Positions 1-5,224 of a stretch of DNA of 5,679 bases are shown one piece after another (the stretch's first letter is position 1; each line of letters opens with the position of its first letter). Made by a program: the position numbers and the translations under genes. Where the stretch lies: NCBI GenBank assembly GCA_000715605.1, contig KL568615.1, positions 69,342-75,020 on the forward strand, written 5' to 3'. A model generated the notes under the pieces. That model searched no databases and was not told the origin of the DNA. It saw nothing but the letters and a program-made list of their open reading frames with translations. The DNA is from Streptomyces speibonae (GTDB lineage: Bacteria > Actinomycetota > Actinomycetes > Streptomycetales > Streptomycetaceae).

Positions 1-203
1 AGTTCGGCGTCCGCGAGATGGAAGCCGTCCATGGGCACCTGCGCGGCCCACGGTTCGCCGGTGCCGTTCAGCGCCCGCACCAGGTGCTCCGCGAGCGTGG
101 ACTTGCCCGCGCCCGGGCTGCCCGCGATGCCGAGGATCGCGCGGCACCCGTGCCGGGGGAGACCGCGGGCACGGCACAGGAGGTCGTCGAAGGTCAGCGC
201 CAC
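1..203 (-). CDS. P-loop nucleoside/nucleotide-type kinase, 5' part only
   Basis: This is the first 67 codons of a gene whose remainder lies beyond the left edge. The protein begins VALTFDDLL from a GTG start at 203. It has a Walker A P-loop, GSPGAGKST, at residues 28-36, preceded by the hydrophobic strand AILGIA. VPMDGFHLAD follows at about 57-65. A P-loop plus an (M)DGFH motif is typical of the uridine kinase / phosphoribulokinase / bacterial pantothenate kinase superfamily, often annotated as nucleoside/nucleotide kinase family protein. The role would be ATP-dependent phosphorylation of a small cytoplasmic substrate, but the substrate cannot be told from this fragment. The start is moderately sure: AGGTGA lies 13 nt upstream, which is rather far, and no better in-frame start is visible. 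The gene diverges from the HAD gene at 297. Confidence 0.8.
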   Translation of the reverse strand, partial: MALTFDDLLCRARGLPRHGCRAILGIAGSPGAGKSTLAEHLVRALNGTGEPWAAQVPMDGFHLADAE

Positions 204-232
204 AGGGGAGAGTGTGTCACCTGGGCGGCGGG

Positions 233-270
233 CGGTCCGCCGCCGAGTGGCCCGCGCCGCCCGCGGACCG
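233..270. repeat. Spaced inverted repeat in divergent promoter region
   Basis: CGGTCCGC at 233-240 is matched perfectly by its reverse complement GCGGACCG at 263-270, with 22 nt between. It sits in the 93-bp gap between the divergent kinase and HAD genes, where promoters for both should lie. It could be a regulator site or an RNA hairpin. In DNA this GC-rich, 8-bp arms can also arise by chance. I could not pick out convincing -35/-10 elements here. Confidence 0.3.
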
Positions 271-296
271 GCGCCGTACGGGGAACCCTGTCCGGT

Positions 297-1034
297 ATGA
301 CGGATCTGGGCCTGCCCGACACCATCCTCGCCTGCCTCTTCGACCTCGACGGCGTCGTGACGAGAACGGCCGACGTGCACGCGGCCGCCTGGAAGCAGAC
401 GTTCGACGCCTTTCTCCGCGAGCGCGACGGCGACGCCTTCCGGCCGTTCACCGACGCCGACTACGAGGCGTACGTCGACGGCCTCCCGCGCGCCGACGGC
501 GTCCGCACCTTCCTCGCCTCCCGTGGCATCACCCTGCCCGAGGGCCGCCGGGACGACCCGCCCGACGCGGCCACCGTGCACGGCCTGGGCAACCGCAAGA
601 ACGACCTGCTGCTGGAGCGGATCCGCACCGGCGGTGTGACGGCCTACGACGGCACCCTGCGCTACATCGAGGCGGTCCGCGCCCGGCACCTGCGCACCGC
701 GATCGTCTCCTCCAGTGCCAACTGCCGTGACGTCCTGCGGTCCATCCGCGCCGAGCACCTCTTCGACGTCCGGATCGACGGAGTGGTCGCCGCCGAGCGT
801 GGCCTGCCCGGCAAACCGCGGCCCGACACGTTCCTCGCCGCAGCCCACGACCTCGGTGTGGCACCCGCCCGGGCCGCCGTGTTCGAGGACGCCCTCGCCG
901 GCATGGAGGCGGGCCGCGCCGGAGGCTTCGGATACGTCGTCGGCGTGGACCGGGCGGGCCGCGCCGACGACCTGTACGCGCACGGCGCCGACCTGGTCGT
1001 CGGGGACCCGGCCGAGCTCCTGGCCTGCCGGTGA
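297..1034 (+). CDS. Beta-phosphoglucomutase-like HAD hydrolase
   Basis: The 245-residue cytoplasmic protein belongs to HAD subfamily IA. Motif I is LFDLDGVVT, with the nucleophile D16 and acid/base D18. A helical cap follows (about 20-95) containing YVDGLPRADGVRTFLASRGI, very like the beta-phosphoglucomutase cap, and then GLGNRKN at 97-102. Motif II is VSSS at 137-140, motif III is K173 in GLPGKPRPD, and motif IV is FEDALAG with E197 and D198. All catalytic positions are present and the length is normal. Family members interconvert beta-glucose 1-phosphate and glucose 6-phosphate, usually beside a GH65 disaccharide phosphorylase. No such partner is visible, so another sugar phosphate or a plain phosphatase role remains possible. 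ATG at 297 is chosen because the HAD fold begins about 10 residues later. The reading frame is open much further upstream, but that stretch overlaps the divergent kinase gene and looks non-coding. The ribosome site is weak (GGGGA, 12 nt upstream). Confidence 0.88.
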   Translation: MTDLGLPDTILACLFDLDGVVTRTADVHAAAWKQTFDAFLRERDGDAFRPFTDADYEAYVDGLPRADGVRTFLASRGITLPEGRRDDPPDAATVHGLGNRKNDLLLERIRTGGVTAYDGTLRYIEAVRARHLRTAIVSSSANCRDVLRSIRAEHLFDVRIDGVVAAERGLPGKPRPDTFLAAAHDLGVAPARAAVFEDALAGMEAGRAGGFGYVVGVDRAGRADDLYAHGADLVVGDPAELLACR

Positions 1035-1058
1035 GCGCACGACACCCCGGCCGGATGA

Positions 1059-1079
1059 GGCGGTTGGCCGTATACCGCC
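1059..1079 (+). terminator. Small hairpin after the HAD gene
   Basis: GGCGGT (1059-1064) can pair with ACCGCC (1074-1079) across a 9-nt loop, 25 nt after the stop codon at 1034. The stem is only 6 bp and no T-run follows, so it is at best a weak terminator. The rest of the 116-bp gap up to 1151 shows a near-repeat, CTTGGCCATG (1106-1115) and CTTGCCATG (1117-1125), but no clear promoter. Confidence 0.25.
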
Positions 1080-1150
1080 CTGCGTGACCGTTCCGCGCGG
1101 GTTAGCTTGGCCATGCCTTGCCATGATCGTCAAGACGCGAAGGACGGACG

Positions 1151-2647
1151 ATGACCGACGGCGCCGGTGCCCTGCTCGCCGCGGCGCGGCGGCACGAACG
1201 GCACGCCGGGCCGGAGGCCTCCCGCCACCCGCACGCCGGCCGGCCGCTCGCGGTGCTCGCCGCCGTCTTCACCCTTGCCCAACTCGCCCTCGTCCGCCCC
1301 GTGCTGGGCCTCGGCTGGGACGAGATCGTCTACACCAGCCAGGTCACCTCGCACCATCCGGCCGCCTTCTTCAGCGCGCCGCGCTCCCGGGGCGTCTCCC
1401 TGCTGGTGGCACCCGTGGCCTCCTGGTCCGGGTCCACCGCGCTGCTGCGCGGCTACCTCGCCGTGCTCTCCGGCATCGGTCTCCACCTGGCCTTCCACTC
1501 CTGGCGCGGCCTCTTCCCGACCCGGGTCCTGGTCACCGCGGGCGCCTTCTTCGCCACCCTGTGGGTGACCCTCTTCTACGGTCCCCAGGCCATGCCCAAC
1601 TACTGGGTCGCCGTCGGCGCGCTGATCGCCGTCGGCGGGTTCCTGCGCCACCGCACGGACCCCGCGTCGCACGGCCCGCTGTGGGCCGTCGTGGCGGGGA
1701 CCGCGCTCATGGCGTGGATGCGGCCCACGGATGCCGTCTGGGTGGCCGTGCCGCTCCTCGGCTTCGCCCTCGCCGGACGGCACCGGCGGGTGCTGCTCGC
1801 CGTCACCGGCGGCCTGGCGGCGGGCGGGGCCGAGTGGGTGATCGAGGCGTACACGGCCTTCGGGGGCGTCGGGGAGCGGCTGGCCGAGGCCTCCCGCATC
1901 CAGGGCGGGCTCGGGTGGCACATCGCCGTCGACGACCAGCTGCGCAGCCTGGGTGGCCGCGCGCTGTGCCGGCCGTGCACCGGGTCGATGCCCCACCCGG
2001 TGATCACCCTGTGGTGGTTCGTCCTGCCGCTGCTCGCCGTCCTCGGGCTGGTCGTCGCCGTACGGGCCCGCCGCACCCGGCGCACCCTGGTGCCGCTGGT
2101 CTGTGCCACGACCGCGGCGCTCCCGTACCTCTTCATGATCGGATACGCGGCGCCCCGCTTCCTCCAGCCCGCCTACGCCCTGCTCGCGATCCCGGTCGCC
2201 GACGCGCTGTGGCACCTGGTCACGGCACCGCGCGGGAGGTGGCGGACGACCGCCAGGACCCTGGTGGCGCTCGCGGTCGCGGGTCATCTCACCGTGCAGC
2301 TGACCGTCCTCGTGCACACCGTGGACCGCAACACCGACAGCCGCCGCGACTGGGCCCGCACGGCCGGTGAACTGCACCGCCTCGGGGTCCGCCCGCCCTG
2401 TCTGCTCACCGGCAGCGAGGCCATTCCCGTCGGCTACTACACCGGCTGCTCCTCGGGGGCCACCTCCGGAAACAACGAGAACACCACGGTCGCCGAGATC
2501 GTGCACACCGCGGACCGCATCCCGGTCGCCACGCTCACCCGCCCCGGCGGCACGCCGCCCGGCTACGCCCGGACCTGGTCCGTCCACCGGATCGGCGACT
2601 TCGACGTCCGCGTCGCCCCGGCCCCCGGCACCGGCACGCCGGGGTGA
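1151..2647 (+). CDS. Polytopic membrane protein, GT-C glycosyltransferase-like
   Basis: The 498-residue protein has about 11 hydrophobic helices (near 33-52, 98-117, 124-144, 150-165, 176-190, 193-208, 212-232, 283-304, 311-331, 335-355, 367-388). Basic clusters (RHRTD, GRHRR, RARRTRR, RGRWRTTAR) fall consistently on the cytoplasmic side, giving N-terminus in and C-terminus out. WDE (56-58) then lies in the first outer loop, where GT-C glycosyltransferases keep their catalytic acidic residue. RPTDA (191-195) and PRFLQPAYALL (335-345) also recall that fold. The last 110 residues form an outer soluble domain. Four of the five cysteines (273, 276, 417, 433) are predicted outside, including a CRPC pair. 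A lipid-linked sugar transferase of the cell envelope is an inference; the exact family is not recognised and a hypothetical membrane protein is the safe label. Start support: AGGA lies 6 nt before ATG. No glycolipid genes are adjacent. Confidence 0.85.
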   Translation: MTDGAGALLAAARRHERHAGPEASRHPHAGRPLAVLAAVFTLAQLALVRPVLGLGWDEIVYTSQVTSHHPAAFFSAPRSRGVSLLVAPVASWSGSTALLRGYLAVLSGIGLHLAFHSWRGLFPTRVLVTAGAFFATLWVTLFYGPQAMPNYWVAVGALIAVGGFLRHRTDPASHGPLWAVVAGTALMAWMRPTDAVWVAVPLLGFALAGRHRRVLLAVTGGLAAGGAEWVIEAYTAFGGVGERLAEASRIQGGLGWHIAVDDQLRSLGGRALCRPCTGSMPHPVITLWWFVLPLLAVLGLVVAVRARRTRRTLVPLVCATTAALPYLFMIGYAAPRFLQPAYALLAIPVADALWHLVTAPRGRWRTTARTLVALAVAGHLTVQLTVLVHTVDRNTDSRRDWARTAGELHRLGVRPPCLLTGSEAIPVGYYTGCSSGATSGNNENTTVAEIVHTADRIPVATLTRPGGTPPGYARTWSVHRIGDFDVRVAPAPGTGTPG

Positions 2648-2648
2648 C

Positions 2649-2667
2649 GGGACCCCGTGGGGCTCCC
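2649..2667 (+). terminator. Hairpin just after the membrane protein gene
   Basis: GGGACCCC (2649-2656) pairs with GGGGCTCCC (2659-2667), leaving one bulged C at 2663. It starts 2 nt after the stop codon and no T-run follows. It may end the membrane-protein transcript, but it overlaps a possible promoter for the next gene (GGCT at 2661-2664). Confidence 0.35.
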
Positions 2668-2758
2668 GCCCGGTGCGCGGGATTAGGGATCGCGGGAAGG
2701 GAAACGCGGATCTGGCACCGAGACGAACGAGCCGACGCAGCGTGACAGGGAGGACGCC

Positions 2759-3247
2759 ATGGGCTCCGAACCGATGGCCGACGACGCCTACCAGCCCACC
2801 GGCAGCAACGAGGAGCAGGAGGACGCCGCGCCGCTCGACATGCAGGACGCCCTCGACGAGCGGACCTATGACGACACCCTCGACGAGGGTTACTCCCCGC
2901 CCGAGAAGCCGCTCGGCGTCACCCGATACGGCACCACGGCCGCCGAGCAGCACGACGGCGAGAGCCTCGACCAGCGGCTGGCCCAGGAGGTGCCGGACCC
3001 GTCCGCACCCGCCGGGGACGACGTGGGCGACCTGCCCGGCGGCGAGGGAGAGCCGGTCGACCCGGAGGCGGGCTCCGGCCGCGCGGGCCGCCTGGTCGCC
3101 CCCGACGAGGGTGCCCGGACGGACACCACCAAGGAGACCGTCGCCGAGGACGTGGGGATCGACGGCGGAGCCGCGGGCGCGGAGGAGGCCGCGATGCACG
3201 TCGTGGAGGACGGGACGGCGCTCCCGGCGGACCGGGACAGAAGCTGA
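2759..3247 (+). CDS. DUF5709 family acidic protein
   Basis: The 162-residue protein is soluble and strongly acidic, with no signal peptide or membrane helix and no cysteine. Its N-terminal part includes LDERTYDDTLDEGYSPPEKP (about 32-51). The C-terminal block RAGRLVAPDEGARTDTTKE, followed by VAEDVGIDGGAAGAEEAAMHVVE (about 108-150), is the pattern I know from DUF5709 proteins of Streptomyces and related actinobacteria. Their biochemical function is unknown; low complexity and many Asp, Glu and Gly residues suggest a largely disordered protein. The start is well supported: AGGGAGGA at 2747-2754 lies 4 nt before ATG 2759, whereas the in-frame ATG at 2774 has no comparable site. It is probably its own transcription unit, since 111 bp and a hairpin separate it from the previous gene. 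It converges on the small gene at 3312-3518. Confidence 0.85.
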   Translation: MGSEPMADDAYQPTGSNEEQEDAAPLDMQDALDERTYDDTLDEGYSPPEKPLGVTRYGTTAAEQHDGESLDQRLAQEVPDPSAPAGDDVGDLPGGEGEPVDPEAGSGRAGRLVAPDEGARTDTTKETVAEDVGIDGGAAGAEEAAMHVVEDGTALPADRDRS

Positions 3248-3255
3248 CCGGAACG

Positions 3256-3307
3256 GCGCGGGCGCCGCCGGGTCCCGTGGACGTACGGAACCCGGCGGCG
3301 CCCGCGC
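3256..3307. terminator. Strong bidirectional terminator hairpin
   Basis: GCGCGGGCGCCGCCGGGT (3256-3273) pairs perfectly over 18 bp with 3290-3307. After one mismatch (C3274/A3289), CCGT (3275-3278) pairs with ACGG (3285-3288), closing a 6-nt loop. It begins 9 nt after the DUF5709 stop and ends 5 nt before the stop of the opposing 68-residue gene, so it can terminate both convergent transcripts. There is no T-run, as is common for Streptomyces terminators. Confidence 0.85.
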
Positions 3308-3311
3308 GCGG

Positions 3312-3518
3312 TCAGGGAAGGATCTTGTCCAGGGCGGCGGGCCCCTCCTCGGCCAGCTTCCGCTCGGCCCATTCGAGGTTCTCGGGGGTGAGGTCCTTGC
3401 CGGAGGCGAGAACCAGGTCCTCCGGCGAGACCTCGCTGCCGGTGCGGGCGTGGAGCAGGCTGTCCGGGGTGGCACGGTCCTCGGGCTGCGGGGACGCGTC
3501 GGGCTGGGACGTCGACAT
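3312..3518 (-). CDS. Small hypothetical protein, 68 residues
   Basis: The gene encodes a small soluble acidic protein with no cysteine, signal peptide or membrane helix. The first 20 residues are polar and probably disordered (STSQPDASPQPEDRATPDS). The rest looks folded and conserved: LVLASGKDLTPENLEWAERKLAEEGPAALDKILP (35-68) reads as one or two amphipathic helices. I have a general impression of similar short hypothetical proteins in Streptomyces, but know no name or function. The start is well supported by GAGGAG (3531-3526) 7 nt before ATG 3518. It has its own candidate SigB-type promoter and shares a terminator with the convergent DUF5709 gene. Coding status rests on start signals, length and tight fit to the terminator. 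Confidence 0.75.
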   Translation of the reverse strand: MSTSQPDASPQPEDRATPDSLLHARTGSEVSPEDLVLASGKDLTPENLEWAERKLAEEGPAALDKILP

Positions 3519-3575
3519 CTTCTCGCTCCTCGGGTCCGGATCGCTGTGGCGGCCCCGGTGCTGTCATCGGGTCCG

Positions 3576-3600
3576 ATACTCACCATTCAACGCGGGAGCC
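3576..3600 (-). promoter_or_regulatory. Candidate SigB-type promoter for the 68-residue gene
   Basis: Read on the minus strand, GGCT (3600-3597), a 15-nt spacer and GAGTAT (3581-3576) match the Streptomyces SigB-family pattern GNNT-N14-16-GGGTAC/T with one mismatch in the -10. Transcription would begin near 3569, leaving a leader of about 50 nt. This is a motif match only. Confidence 0.35.
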
Positions 3601-3664
3601 CGCCGTGCATCCGGAGCGCTCGCGGCACCGCGGTGAAGGGCCGCCTCCTGGCTCCCGGGGTACC

Positions 3665-3682
3665 TTCCCGGCCCCGCCGGAA
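3665..3682 (-). terminator. Probable terminator of the glucanase gene
   Basis: On the minus strand, TTCCGGC (3682-3676) pairs with GCC-GGAA (3672-3665, one bulged G at 3669) across a 3-nt GGG loop. It lies 17 nt after the GH64 stop codon at 3700. The stem has 7 bp. The rest of 3601-3660 holds a 10-bp palindrome (CACCGCGGTG, 3626-3635) and no gene. Confidence 0.45.
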
Positions 3683-3699
3683 ACCTGCCCCGTGAGCCG

Positions 3700-4905
3700 C
3701 TAGAACGCCGTCAGGGTCAGCCGCAGGCCGGTCGGCGCGGTGTCCTGGATGTACGAGGCGAAGTCGGCCACGTCGTCGAAGGCGAAGCCGTACGCCCGGC
3801 CGTCCTCAGTGGCCGCGTGCATGGCCTTGGAGTAGTGGTTGGTGATCTCGGTCCCGTAGAAGACCGACGCGTCCGTGGTCGGCTGCTCGGGGTGGCTGAG
3901 CAGCGTCGAACGGTTGAAGCCGGCGCCGAGGATCGCGGCGACCGGACCGGTGGTGCCGTCGTTGGGGGCGGCGAGGGCGCCGTCGCAGAAGAGGACGTCA
4001 CGCGTGGACGGCTTGCCGAAGGAGACCTGGGCGGGCCCGTCGAAGGTGAACCGGTCACCGCGCACCCGCCCGGTGAAGGTGCCCGCGTTGGTGGTGACCT
4101 TGAGGTCGCGGCCGGTGTAGGTGCTCCACACCTCGTCGATGTACGGGGCGAGGTAGTCCTTGTCGAACAGGCCCGCGTCCAGCCCGTGGCCGGGAGCGAT
4201 GATCCGCGTGTCGTCCACGACCAGCCGGGAGAACGCCTCCACCTCCTCGACCGCGGCGAACGCGGCCGCGCGCCCGCCCTCGCGGACCGTGCCCGTGGTC
4301 TGGTCCTGGGAGCCGGTGAGCCGGATGCTCAGCGGCACGCTGAACATGTCGACCATGGTCGTGTTGCAGAACATGCCCGCGGAGTTGTAGGTGAACTCCG
4401 CACAGTCGTGCAGCACGCCGTAGTTGGGGTCGGAGGTGACCCAGCCGGCCGGGTACTGGAGAGCCGCGTTGCCGTTGCCGTCGGTGACCGCCTTGAACTT
4501 GAGTTTCTCACCGAGGGCGACGTAGATCCGGCCGGACATGTACGGCAGGGAGAGCTTGGTCTCGCCGCTGCCGGAGAGGCTGATGGCGTAGTCGGTGAAG
4601 CCGTCGGGGCCGTTGTCGGAGACCTCGATGGGGACGACCTTGCCGTCGGGGGTGAGCCGGACCTGACGCCCATCCGCGTTGCCGACGACGTAGAGGTGCA
4701 CATTGGCGTTGTCGAAGGAACCGCTGTTGTTGACGATCGTCAGCGGCAGGGGCCCGGCCGCCGTCGTGCCGGCCTTGCCCTCGCCGGACTGGTCGGCCAG
4801 GGCATGCGGGGCGATCACCGCCGCCGCCGGGAGGGCCACGGCGGCTCCGCCGAGCGCGAAGAGGAGCTTGCGGCGGCCGAGGTTGCGCTGGTGACGAGCA
4901 GTCAT
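3700..4905 (-). CDS. Secreted GH64 beta-1,3-glucanase
   Basis: The 401-residue protein is exported and should cleave beta-1,3-glucans such as laminarin or fungal wall glucan; known GH64 enzymes release mainly laminaripentaose. A twin-arginine-type signal peptide covers residues 1-37: RRKLLF at 11-16, a hydrophobic core at about 14-32, and ALA just before the likely cut at 37/38. The rest is one GH64 / thaumatin-like domain. In DCAEFT and NTTMVDMF, E170 and D186 are 16 residues apart, the same spacing as catalytic Glu154 and Asp170 of the Streptomyces matensis enzyme, so I take them as the catalytic pair. No carbohydrate-binding module is attached. The ATG at 4905 is chosen because AGGAGA lies 7 nt upstream and the Tat signal starts there. 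The frame stays open to 5064, but that stretch crosses the putative operator and promoter. Regulation is likely by a LacI-type repressor at 4972-4983. Confidence 0.92.
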   Translation of the reverse strand: MTARHQRNLGRRKLLFALGGAAVALPAAAVIAPHALADQSGEGKAGTTAAGPLPLTIVNNSGSFDNANVHLYVVGNADGRQVRLTPDGKVVPIEVSDNGPDGFTDYAISLSGSGETKLSLPYMSGRIYVALGEKLKFKAVTDGNGNAALQYPAGWVTSDPNYGVLHDCAEFTYNSAGMFCNTTMVDMFSVPLSIRLTGSQDQTTGTVREGGRAAAFAAVEEVEAFSRLVVDDTRIIAPGHGLDAGLFDKDYLAPYIDEVWSTYTGRDLKVTTNAGTFTGRVRGDRFTFDGPAQVSFGKPSTRDVLFCDGALAAPNDGTTGPVAAILGAGFNRSTLLSHPEQPTTDASVFYGTEITNHYSKAMHAATEDGRAYGFAFDDVADFASYIQDTAPTGLRLTLTAF

Positions 4906-4912
4906 GTGGGGG

Positions 4913-4918
4913 TCTCCT
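4913..4918 (-). promoter_or_regulatory. Ribosome binding site that fixes the glucanase start
   Basis: AGGAGA on the minus strand (4918-4913) lies 7 nt before ATG 4905. It favours this start over the open frame extending to 5064. Confidence 0.75.
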
Positions 4919-4971
4919 GAAGGGCTCGTGCGGGTTCCTGACCACACCGGCCGACGTGGGGGAGGGCCTGA

Positions 4972-4983
4972 GAGAGCGCTCTC
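4972..4983. promoter_or_regulatory. LacI-family operator-like palindrome
   Basis: GAGAGCGCTCTC is a perfect 12-bp palindrome; with one more base on each side it is AGAGAGCGCTCTCA. Its centre AGCGCT and length match the operators of actinobacterial LacI-family sugar repressors, such as the CebR/CelR site TGGGAGCGCTCCCA. Its centre is 72 bp upstream of the glucanase start codon and about 30 bp downstream of the proposed transcription start, a position suited to repression. The cognate repressor is not in the window. Larger 6-bp arms, CCTGAG (4967-4972) and CTCAGG (4981-4986), are also present but offset by 1 bp. Confidence 0.6.
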
Positions 4984-5015
4984 AGGCTGAACGCCGGGGC
5001 CGATGCGCGGGCTCG

Positions 5016-5044
5016 ATGCTAGGCACACCGACGGAGCCCCGCCA
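5016..5044 (-). promoter_or_regulatory. Possible promoter of the glucanase gene
   Basis: On the minus strand TAGCAT (5021-5016) fits a -10 of the TAnnnT kind. TGGCGG (5044-5039), 17 nt upstream, is a poor -35. A start near 5009 would give a leader of about 104 nt that contains the operator-like palindrome. A poor -35 would fit dependence on an activator bound just upstream. Confidence 0.3.
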
Positions 5045-5052
5045 GCGGTCCG

Positions 5053-5090
5053 ACTTGTCCCCAACCTGCGCTGACCTGCGGTTACTTGAA
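5053..5090. repeat. Four phased ACYTG repeats
   Basis: ACTTG (5053), ACCTG (5064), ACCTG (5074) and ACTTG (5084) recur at 11, 10 and 10 bp. The middle two are extended to ACCTGCG. They start 9 bp upstream of the proposed -35, on one face of the helix, as expected for tandem activator or response-regulator subunits. Confidence 0.45.
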
Positions 5091-5094
5091 CGGC

Positions 5095-5107
5095 GGACGG
5101 ACCGTCC
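5095..5107. repeat. 13-bp palindrome GGACGG-A-CCGTCC
   Basis: Six-base arms match perfectly around a central A5101. It lies between the ACYTG repeats and the TTAA array in the glucanase upstream region and could be a dimeric repressor site. No family is suggested by the sequence. Confidence 0.3.
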
Positions 5108-5114
5108 CCGATCG

Positions 5115-5147
5115 CTTAACCGGCCTTTAAGGGGCGCTTAAGCCGCC
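5115..5147. repeat. Three TTAA-centred 11-bp direct repeats
   Basis: CTTAACCGGCC, TTTAAGGGGCG and CTTAAGCCGCC follow one another without gaps, putting TTAA at 5116, 5127 and 5138, exactly 11 bp apart. AT-rich tetramers are rare in this DNA. Tandem 11-bp units are how OmpR-family regulators such as PhoP and AfsR bind in Streptomyces; the first unit, shifted by one base, matches a PHO-box unit (GTTCACCCGGC) at 8 of 11 positions, the others less well. Confidence 0.4.
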
Positions 5148-5163
5148 CTGCGGCCGGTCGATA

Positions 5164-5186
5164 CGGAGTGCTCCCGGAGCGCTCCG
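5164..5186 (-). terminator. Hairpin after the oxidoreductase gene (or operator)
   Basis: On the minus strand CGGAG-C-GCTC (5186-5177) pairs with GAGC-A-CTCCG (5173-5164) over a CGG loop, with one C/A mismatch. It begins 39 nt after the stop at 5225, without a T-run. The same DNA is two tandem 11-bp units, CGGAGTGCTCC and CGGAGCGCTCC, and 5175-5186 is a perfect 12-bp palindrome whose core GGAGCGCTCC equals that of the CebR operator. Terminator is the simpler reading. Confidence 0.4.
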
Positions 5187-5224
5187 CTGTGCAGTCGGCC
5201 GACGGGGGGCGCCGAGAGCCGCGC

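Noticed and set aside
18..296. Upstream extension of the HAD gene by 93 codons
   Set aside because: It overlaps the divergent kinase gene and adds sequence with no HAD similarity; the HAD fold starts normally after ATG 297.
1102..1108. TTAGCTT as a -10 for the membrane protein gene
   Set aside because: No acceptable -35 at 16-18 nt spacing; too weak to call.
715..2370. 551-codon plus-strand frame overlapping two genes
   Set aside because: It spans the end of the HAD gene, the gap and most of the membrane protein gene in another frame; the product is Arg/Pro/Ala-rich and resembles nothing.
1130..3586. Long open frame of 818 codons on the minus strand
   Set aside because: It lies antisense to the membrane protein and DUF5709 genes, which have clear start signals and recognisable proteins. 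Its translation is low-complexity and rich in Arg, Gly, Pro and Ala, as expected for a shadow frame in GC-rich DNA.
3658..3663. GGGTAC, a SigB-like -10, on the plus strand
   Set aside because: No GNNT element lies 14-16 nt upstream and no plus-strand gene follows; the genes on its right are on the minus strand.
2367..3695. 442-codon plus-strand frame across the DUF5709 and 68-residue genes
   Set aside because: It reads straight through the strong terminator at 3256-3307 and yields a low-complexity Arg/Pro/Ser product.
3817..4920. 367-codon open frame on the plus strand
   Set aside because: It is exactly antisense to the GH64 glucanase. The translation is Val/Gly/Glu-rich with no domain, and there is no ribosome site to support it.
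4906..5064. N-terminal extension of the glucanase by 53 codons
   Set aside because: It would bury the Tat signal inside the protein and run through the operator and promoter; AGGAGA at 4918-4913 supports ATG 4905.
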